Translations under genes and position numbers: made by a program
Notes under the pieces: generated by a model
Databases searched by the model: none
Seen by the model: only the letters and a program-made list of their open reading frames with translations
What the model was told of the DNA's origin: nothing
Shown: in pieces, positions 37,146 through 46,384 of the stretch
Layout: each line of letters starts with the position of its first letter
Position numbering within the stretch: the stretch's first letter is position 1
Source: a virus
Length of the DNA: 64,000 nucleotides
Direction: 5' to 3' (one strand)
IMG/VR virus record: IMGVR_UViG_3300036715_003906
Coordinates: 1-64,000 of that record

Positions 37146-40100
37146 TCACTCCAGGCTGTGGGCTCCGTTCGACCAGTTGCCCTGATTCAAGGCGAACATG
37201 AAGGGCTGGGGATCGACCCGGATGTTCAGGATCGGATCGATGAGGACCTCGCCCGAAGCCGTGATCACCCGAAGGAGGGCCCCGTCCTCCTTCTTGAACT
37301 CCGTGCAAAGGCCCGCAATGCGGGGGATGGCCCGCCGGGTCGTCTCCTTGAGACGTACCGTGAGCACCTGCCCCGCGGGGGGCGTGGGGGCGGGCGTGGG
37401 GGGCCGGGGGGCCGGGACCGGAGCGGGCTGGGGAGCCGGAGCCGGTGCGGGAGGAGGGGGCGGCGCCGCGGGGACGGGGTCGTCCGAGGGGGACTCCATG
37501 CTCAGGGTGTCCTCCCCCTCCCCCTCCTCCGCCACAGAGACGTTCCCAGGAGCCTCGGCCGGTGACGGAGCGGCCGGCACCTCTCCGTTGGGGTAGGGCT
37601 CCGTCAGGTCGTCCCGCCACTCGGGGCCCCATTTGTCCAGGGTCTGGCGGAGCCAGTCCGGCGGCTTGACGAAGAGGAAGGCCCCCGAATGGACCTCACC
37701 CGGCCCTGCTTTCTCGCGCTCGCCGGCCTTGCTTACCTTGGCCCGGCGGGCCGTGGTCTCCGCCCCCCAGTTGGACCCGACCAGGGGGTCGGTGACCAGG
37801 GGGACACCCCACTCGGGGGTCGTCATCCGGCCGAGCGACTCCATGGTCCAGGTGATGACCTCGATCGCGACCAGCAGGACCTCGGGCTTGATCTCGAAGA
37901 CCAGCTCGTCGTGGACCGTGAGCAGCATCCGCACGCTGTCCGACCCGTTCTTGAGCCAGCCCCGCTTCCAGCATTGCTTGTGGATGAGGACCATGGCGAT
38001 CTTCATGATGTCGGCGCCCGTCCCCTGGATCGGGTAGTTCGTCGAGTGCCGCTCACAGGCCGCTCGCGTCGCCTGGGCCGTCTCCTGGTCCAAGGGCTTC
38101 TTGCGCGTGAACCGATCGTGGTAGGCGTACTCCCCCTCCTTGATCGCGGCGTCGGGGATGGAGATCCACCGGCCAAAGGCCGTGTAGACGCCCTTGTCGA
38201 GCTTCACCCTGTCGTGCTTCCTCTTCACCCACTGGGCAAAGGTGGGCAGGGCCTTGTCGAAGGCGTCCTTCTTCCGGCGGGCTTCGAGCTTGTCACACCC
38301 CACCGCCCGCTGGACCGAGGCCGCACCGCCGCCGTAGACCAGAGCGAAGTTGGCCATCTTGCCCGCCTTCCGGTAGCCCTTCTTCTTCTCCTTGTCCTTC
38401 TCCGTGTCGTACCCGGGGAAGAAGGCGCGAGCCGTGATGGCGTGAAGGTCCCCCTCCCCTTCGGTGAACTCCTTGATCCAGACCTTCTCCCCCGACAGGT
38501 TGGTGACGACGCGAAGCTCCTCCCCCGCGTAGTCGCACTTCACCATGACGTAGCCCTCGCGGGCCACGAAGCAGGTGCGCAGGTTCGACGTGCCGGGGAT
38601 GCCGTGGATGGCCAGACCCCCGAAGCCTTGCTCCGGGTCACCCTGGGGGGCCGAGAAGCGACCCGTCGCCGCGCCGGTCTGCTTGAACTGGAACCGGAAC
38701 TCGTCGTTCGCGTCCCCGTTGTGCGCCATGGCAAGGAGGTAGGTCCCGATGAGCTTCTCCTGCTTCCGGTAGGCGATGATCCACTTGAGGGCCGGGGGCG
38801 CATTCTCCCCGAGCTTCGTGGCCAGCTCGTCGATCGTGACCTTGTCGGTCTTGTACTGCCCGCTCGCCTTGTTCCGCTCGGGCTTGGGGGAGATGTCGAG
38901 GCCCCGCGCATCAAAGAGGAAGGTGCCGAGCTGGGCGGGGCTGTTGGGCTCGAAGTTCGGGAAGCCCTTGCTCTCGGCCAGGGCGATGATCTGGCCCCTG
39001 ATCCGGTCGCGCTCCTCCTCCGCCTGGGCCAGTAGCTCCTTGGCCCGGGGCCGATCCACCTTGACTCGGTTCCGCTCCATGACCCGCTTGGCCTGGACCA
39101 CCTGCTTCTCGACCCGGTACATCCAGGCGTGCCTGCTGCCGGACGCCACCACCTGCGGAACCCCCTCGGGGTGAGCGCAGAGGAGCCGTGTGCAGATGGC
39201 ATCCGAGCAGGCGTAGTTCACGATGCTCGGCTCGTCCGGAGAGAGTGTCTCGAAGCGCGGAGCCCGACCCCGGGCAAAGAGCGCGTCGAACTTGATCATC
39301 TCGTAGGGGTGGCCCTCCGGGTCCCGCAGGTACTGCGGGGCCTTCTCCTTGAGCGACAACCGCTTGTCGTCCGAGTAGACCATGTAGAACGCGAGCTGGC
39401 CGTCCTCGAACGAATCGGGGTGCCACCAGTCGATCCCCGTGATCGGGTAGAGCATCTCCTGGTCGAAGGCCGCGTGCCAGAAGTCGATCACCACCCTGGG
39501 CGGCGTCTTGTGCCTCTTGAAGCTGAGGATGTCCGCTTCCTCCGGGAACGGCTCCGGCTGGGCCGCCCGGCAGAGCTTCGCGATGGCAGCGAGCACCCGG
39601 TCCACCGGCTTGATGTTGAGGTCGGGGCCCCCGTCCTCGGGCCGGTGACGGATCGGGATGTAGTACCCGTCCTTTGCATCCCCGTAGGCGATGCAGAAGC
39701 CCACCACCTGATGCACCGTACGGAGGGCACCGGTGACCGGGTCGGGGTAGATGCGCGTGTCGAGACCCTCGGACTCGATGTCCAGGGCGCACCGGCCATT
39801 CGCGATGGCGCGACCAATAAGGTCCTCCACCTCCTCGGGCGTCTTGAGGAGGTGGAAGGTGTGGTGCTTCATCCACGGCTTGGTCATGAGCGGAACGTGG
39901 CGCTCCGCCGCGACGCCCATGATCGCCATGGAAGCCAGAGGGTCGTCCGCGTCCGTGTCCCCGTCGAGGCGCCGTTGCCGGGGCGGCAGGGCCACCATGT
40001 CCTCGGGACGAACGAGGTCGTCCACCGTTACGTTGCGTCCGAAGTCCTCGGGTCGAAGGAAGCTATCGGCCGTGAGTTCGACGGCGGGCGGCGGAGCCTG

Positions 40101-40262
40101 TCCCGGCGGGGCGCCGGGGAGGGGCAACACCCCCTGCGGAGAGAGGGGTAGGACGCCGTCCGCCTCATCGACGAGGGCCTCGTCCCGGGCGATGTTTTCG
40201 TCCTCGTCCTCGACTTCGATCCGGTAGGTGATGTCGTCATCCTCGTCCTCAAGCTGCACCAT
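37146..40262 (-). CDS. polA: Family A DNA polymerase with 3'-5' exonuclease
   Basis: A 1038-residue polymerase. N-terminal acidic region (1-90). Exo I DIESEGLD near 160 and Exo III YACSD near 340 give proofreading. Palm motif A DYAGEELR near 577, motif B KMANFALVYGG near 633 and motif C VHDELVFE near 782 are intact; there is no 5'-3' exonuclease domain. After the polymerase core a Pro-rich linker (about 905-965) leads to a 60-residue strand-rich tail (QVLTVRLKETTRRAIPRI ... EVLIDPILNIRV). ATG at 40262 overlaps the preceding gene by 14 bases. Confidence 0.93.
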   Translation of the reverse strand: MVQLEDEDDDITYRIEVEDEDENIARDEALVDEADGVLPLSPQGVLPLPGAPPGQAPPPAVELTADSFLRPEDFGRNVTVDDLVRPEDMVALPPRQRRLDGDTDADDPLASMAIMGVAAERHVPLMTKPWMKHHTFHLLKTPEEVEDLIGRAIANGRCALDIESEGLDTRIYPDPVTGALRTVHQVVGFCIAYGDAKDGYYIPIRHRPEDGGPDLNIKPVDRVLAAIAKLCRAAQPEPFPEEADILSFKRHKTPPRVVIDFWHAAFDQEMLYPITGIDWWHPDSFEDGQLAFYMVYSDDKRLSLKEKAPQYLRDPEGHPYEMIKFDALFARGRAPRFETLSPDEPSIVNYACSDAICTRLLCAHPEGVPQVVASGSRHAWMYRVEKQVVQAKRVMERNRVKVDRPRAKELLAQAEEERDRIRGQIIALAESKGFPNFEPNSPAQLGTFLFDARGLDISPKPERNKASGQYKTDKVTIDELATKLGENAPPALKWIIAYRKQEKLIGTYLLAMAHNGDANDEFRFQFKQTGAATGRFSAPQGDPEQGFGGLAIHGIPGTSNLRTCFVAREGYVMVKCDYAGEELRVVTNLSGEKVWIKEFTEGEGDLHAITARAFFPGYDTEKDKEKKKGYRKAGKMANFALVYGGGAASVQRAVGCDKLEARRKKDAFDKALPTFAQWVKRKHDRVKLDKGVYTAFGRWISIPDAAIKEGEYAYHDRFTRKKPLDQETAQATRAACERHSTNYPIQGTGADIMKIAMVLIHKQCWKRGWLKNGSDSVRMLLTVHDELVFEIKPEVLLVAIEVITWTMESLGRMTTPEWGVPLVTDPLVGSNWGAETTARRAKVSKAGEREKAGPGEVHSGAFLFVKPPDWLRQTLDKWGPEWRDDLTEPYPNGEVPAAPSPAEAPGNVSVAEEGEGEDTLSMESPSDDPVPAAPPPPPAPAPAPQPAPVPAPRPPTPAPTPPAGQVLTVRLKETTRRAIPRIAGLCTEFKKEDGALLRVITASGEVLIDPILNIRVDPQPFMFALNQGNWSNGAHSLE

Positions 40263-40695
40263 CGCTGTCCTCCTTGACCACGAGCACGTATACACCGCTC
40301 CGCCAGTACGACAGGAGCAAGTATCCCAGGAAAAGTGCTGCTTCGCCCTCCTGCCCGCCGGGCCGGTAGCAGGTGGGCATCTTGCTCGACAGGGGCGTAC
40401 AGCGCCCCTTGTCGCGGAGCACGCACCCCTCTTCCTCGAGGCACCGCTGGTCGAGCAGGGGGAGCTTGCGGACCACGAGCCTCGGGGCAAGCCCCAGCTT
40501 GTCGAAAAGGGGCCGGGTCCATCCCTTGAGGGCCGCGTCCAGCTCCCCCGCCGTGAGCACGGGGACGAGCTGCCCCATGTCCGAGCCCTGGAGGGGGGCC
40601 CACTCGGGCTCCCATGTCCCCGCCTTGTCCGCGTGGATGAGAAAGGCGTCGATGACGCCCATCTCCCGCACCTTGATCTTCAGCTCGCGCGGCAC
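40249..40695 (-). CDS. Unknown Cys-containing protein
   Basis: A 148-residue product. Strand (LKIKVREMGVIDAFLIHADK), helical middle, then CLEEEGCVLRDKGRC ... TCYRPGG with four Cys that may bind a metal, and a hydrophobic end (ALFLGYLLLSYWRSGVYVLVV). Part of the replication operon between primase and polymerase; could be a replication accessory. No family recognised. Confidence 0.55.
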   Translation of the reverse strand: MPRELKIKVREMGVIDAFLIHADKAGTWEPEWAPLQGSDMGQLVPVLTAGELDAALKGWTRPLFDKLGLAPRLVVRKLPLLDQRCLEEEGCVLRDKGRCTPLSSKMPTCYRPGGQEGEAALFLGYLLLSYWRSGVYVLVVKEDSDGAA

Positions 40696-41300
40696 TTCTC
40701 GCCGATCTTGCGGAGCACCCTTTCGAGCGCGGCCTTGGCTTCGGCGGGGGACGTCGTTCCCGCGTTCATCCGGGCCCGGAGCCGATCGAGGACCACGCCG
40801 AGCGTGAGGTAGCCCTTCCTGTCGAAGGACTCCCGCCCCACCACCAGGCGCCGCTCACAGGCCGCGAGGAGCGCGGTAAGCCGGGCCTCTTCCTCCTCCC
40901 CCGGCTTGTCCCAGACCTCGTAGCCCTCCATGGAAGGGATTTCGGGCGGGCAAAGGTTGTAGGCCCGCTCCATGGCCCGCAGGACAGCCGTGAACTTGGC
41001 CGCCTGCATCCCCTGGAACTCGCGCCAGACCCCCACCACGTCCCACCTCTTCTGGCAGACGAAGCAGTAGACCCCCGCGCCATGGTCGTCGTCCCCGTCC
41101 GCGTGGTACTTGGCCGCCATGCTCTTGCTGTTCGGGTGGAAGGGGCAAAAGATCTGCTCCGACCGGCTTCCGCCGTACCGCAAGGGGACGCCATTCTCCG
41201 ACAGGACATCGGCGACGCGGACCGCCTCCCGTATCGCGGCGGTCCGCTCCTTGATCCAGTCGGCGATCGGGCCCTCGAAGGTGCGCTTGTCCGCCGTCAC
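40680..41300 (-). CDS. DnaG-type primase zinc-binding domain protein
   Basis: A 206-residue product. FCPFHPNSKSMAAKYH (C52, H55) and VYCFVCQKRWDVVGVW (C79, C82) form the CHC2 zinc finger of bacterial and T7-type primases. The catalytic TOPRIM domain is absent; the rest is helical, including a conserved AERYNL region. It is probably a stand-alone primase zinc domain or template-recognition subunit that cooperates with a separate TOPRIM protein. Start ATG overlaps the helicase gene by ATGA. Confidence 0.75.
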   Translation of the reverse strand: MTADKRTFEGPIADWIKERTAAIREAVRVADVLSENGVPLRYGGSRSEQIFCPFHPNSKSMAAKYHADGDDDHGAGVYCFVCQKRWDVVGVWREFQGMQAAKFTAVLRAMERAYNLCPPEIPSMEGYEVWDKPGEEEEARLTALLAACERRLVVGRESFDRKGYLTLGVVLDRLRARMNAGTTSPAEAKAALERVLRKIGEKCRAS

Positions 41301-42775
41301 AGCCCCGCCATCGCCTCCATGACCGCCCGGTGCTCCTCGACGCTCATCCCGCCCCCCTGGGCCCCCTGGAAGATGTCGAGGTTGAAGATGCGCCGGGGCG
41401 CGAAGTCCACCTTGGCCGTGAAGGGCGCGAAGGTCGGGTTGTCCCGGTTCTTCAGGTTGCAGAAGACCGTGGTGCCCGCGGTCCGGTGGTCGTCGTTCAG
41501 GTACGTGGTCGTGATCGTGTCCGCCGACTTCTCGACCTCGTTCGCGTAGGTGAGGGCGCTGATCTTGTACCGGCCCTCGTTCTTGTCGGCGTCCTCCTTG
41601 CCGGCCCGGTTCATCTGGAAGAGCATCAGCACGGGGACCTTCTCCCCGTGGTTGAAGTGCAGGGCGAGCTTCTTCGCGTCCCGGACGATGCTGTTCATCT
41701 GGATCACGTACTCCTTGCCCGAGCCCTTGCGGGGCTCGATGAGCAGGCCGTGGTCGAGGATGACGAGCCCCACCTCCATCTGCCGGTGGATCAGCTCCGT
41801 TTCGAGGCGGATGTCCTGGATCGACACCTCCCGGTCAGGGCACCGGATCTCGACCTCGCAGTAGTTCGGGTTGTTGCAGAAGTCGTCGATGACGAGCTTG
41901 TAGAACTCCTCCTCCGCGGCCGTCAGCTCCCCGTCCCGGATCTTCCGGTAGTCGAGGGGCGCGTACCCCATCTTCTGGAACTTGAGGTTCGCCGAGTGGA
42001 TCGCGTAGAAGGTCCGGCGCACCTGCTCGTAGGGCATCTCCAGCGACCAGTAGACCGTGTGGGCCTTGTACCGGGTCGCCAGGTTGTAGGCCCAGTTGCA
42101 GGCGAAGCTGGTCTTTAGCTCGCCCGGGAAGGCCGCGTGGACCCACAGCTCCCCCTTCTTGGCGCCCTTGCAGCACTTGTCGATCTCGTTGATCCCGGTG
42201 AAGCGGCCCCAGACCTTGTCCTTGTTCGACTTGGCGTTCGTGTACTCGTCCCACATCGCCTGGCCGTCGTGACGGATCGTGCCGCTCGTCCGGGACGTGT
42301 AGTCCGATTGGACGAGTTCGAGGGACTTCTGGGCGAAGTGCATGACCCCGTCCCGGAGTCCCTGCTTGCGGATCTTGTCCCGGCCCTCCCTGAACTCGAC
42401 GCCCTTCGTGATGATGTCCCGGGCTTCGGTGAGCAGGGCGATGGCCTTGTGCTTGTTCTGGTCGTCCCGGATCTGGCTGAGCAGGTGGACGAAGGTCGTG
42501 CGGATGTAGAACGGCGCCGCCGCGATGTCCTTGACCCGCTCGACCGCCTCGATGTCCCCCGTCCCTCCCACGGTCTCGAAGTAGTCGATGACCGATTGCG
42601 AGGAGGGCATCTCCAGCCGGGCCTGGAAATACTCCAGGCAAAAGTTGTAGATCCGCTGCTCCTCGGGAAGCTGCCAGTCCACGTTGGCGCTGATCAGCTT
42701 CCCGAAGTTCTGGATCAGGTTGTCGGGCGAAACCTGTCCGTCGAAATCGATCACGCTCCGCAGTAGCCGCTTCAT
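41297..42775 (-). CDS. DnaB-like replicative helicase
   Basis: A 492-residue protein. The N-terminal 160 residues are helical, as in the primase-interaction domain of DnaB. Walker A is altered: HAAFPGELKTSFA (213-225) keeps Lys221-Thr222 but has Leu in place of the usual Gly. VGLVILDHGL is the Walker B strand, and an RYKISALTYANEVEKSADTI region includes the arginine-finger-side elements of the RecA core. It would unwind the fork and load behind the loader-like protein. ATG overlaps the next gene's end. Confidence 0.85.
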   Translation of the reverse strand: MKRLLRSVIDFDGQVSPDNLIQNFGKLISANVDWQLPEEQRIYNFCLEYFQARLEMPSSQSVIDYFETVGGTGDIEAVERVKDIAAAPFYIRTTFVHLLSQIRDDQNKHKAIALLTEARDIITKGVEFREGRDKIRKQGLRDGVMHFAQKSLELVQSDYTSRTSGTIRHDGQAMWDEYTNAKSNKDKVWGRFTGINEIDKCCKGAKKGELWVHAAFPGELKTSFACNWAYNLATRYKAHTVYWSLEMPYEQVRRTFYAIHSANLKFQKMGYAPLDYRKIRDGELTAAEEEFYKLVIDDFCNNPNYCEVEIRCPDREVSIQDIRLETELIHRQMEVGLVILDHGLLIEPRKGSGKEYVIQMNSIVRDAKKLALHFNHGEKVPVLMLFQMNRAGKEDADKNEGRYKISALTYANEVEKSADTITTTYLNDDHRTAGTTVFCNLKNRDNPTFAPFTAKVDFAPRRIFNLDIFQGAQGGGMSVEEHRAVMEAMAGL

Positions 42776-43737
42776 CGAGACCTCTTGGGATAGGAACCAC
42801 GCTTGCCGTTGGTCTTGGGCCCCGCCGGGCCGCTGAGGGGCCCGCTGAGGGGCCCCCGGGTCTCCTCCCGGTCCCGCTCACGTTCACGCTCTTTCCACGG
42901 GCTCTGCCGGGGGATGGAGGGCTTCTCCCTCGGGGGCAGAAGGGGCATCTCGTCCGTGTTCATCGAGACTTCCTCCGGCTCGTCCTCCTCGGCCTCGGGG
43001 GCTTCGGGGGCCGTCTCGGGCACGGGCTTCGGGGGAACCTTCGCGGTGGGCTTCGCGGGGGGCTTTGGAGCCGCGGAGTCCACGGGGACGGCCTTGGGCT
43101 TCCTCATGGGCATGATCTCGCCTTCCTTGAGCCCCAGCCGCTCGAAGTTGCGCGAGATGTAGTCGGAGACCTCGTCGCTGAACGCCGGGTGGTCTCCCAT
43201 GAAGAGCGCGTCGGGGTCCTCGATGATCCAGGTGGGGAGGAGGCGCGAGGCCCGCATCATGAGGGTCTCCTTGAGGATGCCCGGCATCGCCCGGTTCTTG
43301 TACCCGAGAAACCCGAGCCGCAGGATGAGGAGGTCGACCCCCCCCACGACCAGGTCCGACAGGGAGTTGAAGGTCTCCTGTTCGTCGCGGGTCTTCTTCG
43401 AGCGCGCCCGGTAATCCTCGGACCCCACCCACACGGTCTTGAGCCGCTCGTCGGTGACGACGCGGAACGAGAACTGGGGGCCCTTGAACGCGAGAGCCCA
43501 CTTGAGGTGCGAGAGCACCACGGGCCAGGTCCCCGTCAGAAAGAGGTCCTCGTTCGTCCGGTCCACCTTCCTGGGGAGGTAGAGGGGGCTCGCCTTGATC
43601 GTGTCTGCCCCCGCGATCTCGGCCCCCATGTGGATCTTCAGGGCCCGGGCGTAGGCGCAGATGCACTGCCGCACCGTGCTGTCGTCGTCGGGGAGCGGGC
43701 GGAAGCCGGCTCCCTTGCAAATCGTGCATTCAGCCAT
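42772..43737 (-). CDS. DnaC/IstB-like protein without Walker A
   Basis: A 321-residue product. N-terminal CTICKGAGF ... RQCICAYA is a four-Cys zinc knuckle. The middle contains VDLLILRLGFLGYKNRAMPG and PTWIIEDPDAL, the Walker B-like and sensor-like strands of DnaC/IstB ATPases, but no P-loop is seen. The last 120 residues are Pro/Glu/Arg-rich low complexity. Position next to the helicase suggests a loader or adaptor. It overlaps the SNF2 gene by eight bases. Confidence 0.6.
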   Translation of the reverse strand: MAECTICKGAGFRPLPDDDSTVRQCICAYARALKIHMGAEIAGADTIKASPLYLPRKVDRTNEDLFLTGTWPVVLSHLKWALAFKGPQFSFRVVTDERLKTVWVGSEDYRARSKKTRDEQETFNSLSDLVVGGVDLLILRLGFLGYKNRAMPGILKETLMMRASRLLPTWIIEDPDALFMGDHPAFSDEVSDYISRNFERLGLKEGEIMPMRKPKAVPVDSAAPKPPAKPTAKVPPKPVPETAPEAPEAEEDEPEEVSMNTDEMPLLPPREKPSIPRQSPWKERERERDREETRGPLSGPLSGPAGPKTNGKRGSYPKRSR

Positions 43738-45475
43738 GTTTCTTGGCCCCCTCTTGCATCTTCCGCACGAGGTCCTTGGTCGAGCTGCCCTTGGTGTCGA
43801 AGGTGAGGGCCCCCACGGCCGACTCCCCGAGTACCTGGTCGATGATCGCCTTCTTCCCTTCGAGGGTTTCGAGCACGTAGTCGTCGATCGTCTTGCGCTC
43901 CTTGGCCGTCTCCCCCGGTAGCTCGCTCACCAGGTGGTAGACGAGGATACGCGTGTGCTTCGACCCGAGCCGCTGGGGCCGGCCGAGCGTCTGGACGTAG
44001 TTCCCCCACGACCAGGGGGCGTCGAAGAACAGGAGGGCCGAGGCGGCTTGCAGGTTGATCGCCTCCGACCCCGCGTCGGTGATGAAGATCACCTTCGTCG
44101 GGCTGTTCTCGTCCTGGAAGGCGTCCTGAGCCGCCTTGCGTTGCTGGACCTTCTCCTTGCCCGTGATGCGGACCGAGGTGATCCCGCCCGCCGTCAGGAT
44201 GGCCTGGAGCCGGCCCACCAGCGACTCGAACCGCGTGTAGACAACGACCTTCTCGCCGTCGAGTTCCTCGGTCAAGATGTCCATCAGGAGCCGCTCCTTC
44301 GACCCGAGCTTGTCGACCTTGATCGCCTCCTCCGCAAAGGCCGAGCTGACCTCGTCCGCCTCCTTGTACTTGAGCAGCGTGAGGGAGTTGACGACGAGCT
44401 GGCAGTAGATGAGCGCCGTGAGCGCCTTGGTCTCCTCGTAGTCCTTGACCGTCCCGTCCCCGAGTTCGAGGACCCCCGACACCGCCTCCCGGTACTTCGC
44501 CACCTCCGCCGGCAGGAGCGTCGTCGTCATCCGCCGCGTCGTGAGCACCGGTAGCTCGTCCGACACCACGGTCTTCGGGCGGCCGAGGAAATAAGGGTCG
44601 ATCATCTGCCGGAAAAGGCTGAGGTTCCGGTAGCCCACGACCAGGGGGATGCGCCGGCCCCCGGGCATCACCTGCTCACGCACCACGCAGAAGGAGTCGT
44701 GAAATGCCTTCTTGGTCGCGAAGAGCCAGGGCACGACCGCCTTGTAGATCGAGAAACCCTCCACCAGATTGTTCTTCAGGAGCGTCGCCGTCAGGCCGTA
44801 GCAGCGGTTCGATCGGGCCGAGAGCGCCTGGACCACCGTCCACGTCTTCGTCGCCGTGTTCTTGAACGCCGTGGCCTCGTCGAAGATGGTCAGGACGCTG
44901 GTCATCTCCCGCGTGATCCCGTCGAGGAGCCCGGGGATGAAGATCGGCTTCTCGCCCCGCTTCGTGGCCTTGATCATCCCGCTGCCCGCGGTCCAGTCCC
45001 GCAGGAGCTGGCTGTACGTCATCAGCAGGAGCGGCTTGTCCGGCCCCGCGTAGGCTTTCCAGGCGTGGTAGATGGTCTTCCGCTCGTCCGGACCGCCCCC
45101 GACCACGAACACCTTGACCCCCTTCGTAAACCGCAGGATCTCGCTCTCCCACTGGAGCTGCGGGGCCACGGGCGAGACCACGATGGGCCGCGTCCCGGGC
45201 TCCCGCTGCCAGAGGTAGCAAAGGGCCGCCACGGCCTGGAGGGTCTTGCCCAGGCCCGTCCCGTCGCCGAGGATCATCCGAGGCATCCGCATCAGGTGGT
45301 AGACCCCGATCGTCTGATAGTACCTGAGCCGGAGCGGGACCGGCCCCGTCGGCGTGTCCAGCGTGTCCCGCAAATGAGGGGTGGGTTTCAGGGCCACCGT
45401 TTTCGAGTCCCGGATGCGTAGGAGGTCGTGGTAGGTGGCGGTGATCTCGGCTTGGGCCGCGGCCGGAAGGGGCAT
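43730..45475 (-). CDS. SNF2/DEAD-type DNA helicase
   Basis: A 581-residue protein with Walker A GDGTGLGKT (70-78), motif II IFDEAT (197-202), motif III GLTATLLKN and the second RecA lobe with VVYTRFESLVGRL and LLFFDAPWSWGNYVQTLGR. The DEAT rather than DEAH is seen in phage SNF2 proteins. It likely remodels or displaces proteins during replication or transcription. ATG at 45475 follows GGTGTAA by ten bases; a GTG three codons upstream is an alternative. Confidence 0.85.
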   Translation of the reverse strand: MPLPAAAQAEITATYHDLLRIRDSKTVALKPTPHLRDTLDTPTGPVPLRLRYYQTIGVYHLMRMPRMILGDGTGLGKTLQAVAALCYLWQREPGTRPIVVSPVAPQLQWESEILRFTKGVKVFVVGGGPDERKTIYHAWKAYAGPDKPLLLMTYSQLLRDWTAGSGMIKATKRGEKPIFIPGLLDGITREMTSVLTIFDEATAFKNTATKTWTVVQALSARSNRCYGLTATLLKNNLVEGFSIYKAVVPWLFATKKAFHDSFCVVREQVMPGGRRIPLVVGYRNLSLFRQMIDPYFLGRPKTVVSDELPVLTTRRMTTTLLPAEVAKYREAVSGVLELGDGTVKDYEETKALTALIYCQLVVNSLTLLKYKEADEVSSAFAEEAIKVDKLGSKERLLMDILTEELDGEKVVVYTRFESLVGRLQAILTAGGITSVRITGKEKVQQRKAAQDAFQDENSPTKVIFITDAGSEAINLQAASALLFFDAPWSWGNYVQTLGRPQRLGSKHTRILVYHLVSELPGETAKERKTIDDYVLETLEGKKAIIDQVLGESAVGALTFDTKGSSTKDLVRKMQEGAKKHG

Positions 45476-45519
45476 GGCGGGCACTTTACACCGGACCGGA
45501 GGAATCGACCGGCCGCCTT

Positions 45520-45548
45520 TTGATTCTCGTCCGAGCCCCGCGTAGTAC
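45520..45548 (+). promoter_or_regulatory. Class I promoter preceding an AGG codon
   Basis: TTGATT (45520-45525), 17 bases, TAGTAC (45543-45548), CCCC, then AGG at 45553. Confidence 0.65.
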
Positions 45549-45552
45549 CCCC

Positions 45553-45681
45553 AGGACCACGCTCCTCGTCACCCTGACGAGGCCCGAGCCCGACTACAGC
45601 GAGAGGGCCCGCGTCGAGGCCCCCCTCAGCTACGATCGGTTCAGGGCCATCGAGCAGGGTCGCGGGGACGGGAACTGCTGA
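45553..45681 (+). CDS. Small protein, apparent AGG start
   Basis: A 42-codon frame opening at the AGG four bases after a promoter. Reading it as Met gives M-TTLLVTLTRPEPDYSERAR, then SYDRFRAIEQG, a sensible small acidic/basic protein. Any other start would be shorter. The first three codons (AGG ACC ACG) differ by one base from ATG ACC ACG at 1625. Confidence 0.5.
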   Translation, partial: RTTLLVTLTRPEPDYSERARVEAPLSYDRFRAIEQGRGDGNC

Positions 45682-45689
45682 CCTGTCAG

Positions 45690-45710
45690 GAGGGGGGCCC
45701 ATCCCCCCTC
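45690..45710 (+). terminator. Strong GC hairpin after the AGG gene
   Basis: GAGGGGGG-CCCAT-CCCCCCTC, eight perfect pairs, just before the SD of the next gene. No U-tract follows, so it could be a terminator or an RNA-stabilising stem. Confidence 0.35.
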
Positions 45711-45722
45711 TAGGAGACCATC

Positions 45723-46346
45723 ATGACCAACCCACAGTTTGCCCACGCCCTCGCCCTCGCGGGGCGTCACTCCCATTTCTGGCCCGGCGTCGTCGCCGAA
45801 GGAGAGGAGCCCTCCTGGGCCGAGATCCACACCCGGTGCAAGGCCGCCTTCAAGGAGGCTTACCAGGAGCACGGCAACGGCCCCTGGTGCGGGGGCATCA
45901 CGCCCGAGGTCAGCGAGGACGGGACCCTGCGCCACACGACGATGACGGGCCGGCTAAGCTGGGTCATCCTGCCCGACGGGCACGTCACCCTCACCGTCGA
46001 CCGCAAGGACGTCGGTGTGGTCCTGATCTGCGAGGTCTACCACAGCCGCGGGCGGGGCTGGGTCGCCACCACCTTGACGGCCCCCGGGCTCCTCCGCCGT
46101 CACTTCTGGGCCTGGAAGCTCGCCCTCCATGCCGTTGCAGGGGCGGGCATCCTACCCCCCGCCGAGGTCGAGCGCGCCATCGACATCACGCTCCCCGATG
46201 TCGAGGACCTTCTCGACGAGCTGATCGAGTGCCGCGCCACCCTGGCTGCGGTCCTCGACCCCGAGAAGACGCCCGACCTCGTGAACCGGGAGGAGTCGAC
46301 GGCCCAGCACCGGGCATGGATCAAGCGAGTCGAAAGGAGTCTCTGA
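45723..46346 (+). CDS. Unknown 207-residue protein
   Basis: One of few genes here with a classical SD (AGGAG, eight bases before ATG). Strand-rich start, then VILPDGHVTLTVDRKDVGVV, RGRGWVATTLTAPGLLRRHF, and a helical end. No family recognised. It follows the hairpin, so it may have its own translation signal on a longer transcript. Confidence 0.55.
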   Translation: MTNPQFAHALALAGRHSHFWPGVVAEGEEPSWAEIHTRCKAAFKEAYQEHGNGPWCGGITPEVSEDGTLRHTTMTGRLSWVILPDGHVTLTVDRKDVGVVLICEVYHSRGRGWVATTLTAPGLLRRHFWAWKLALHAVAGAGILPPAEVERAIDITLPDVEDLLDELIECRATLAAVLDPEKTPDLVNREESTAQHRAWIKRVERSL

Positions 46347-46352
46347 GGGTTT

Positions 46353-46381
46353 TGCTTCCCGGGGGTCTGCCGCGTAGTACC
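46353..46381 (+). promoter_or_regulatory. Class I leaderless promoter
   Basis: TTGCTT (46353-46358), 17 bases, TAGTAC (46376-46381), only CCC, then ATG at 46385. Confidence 0.65.
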
Positions 46382-46384
46382 CCC

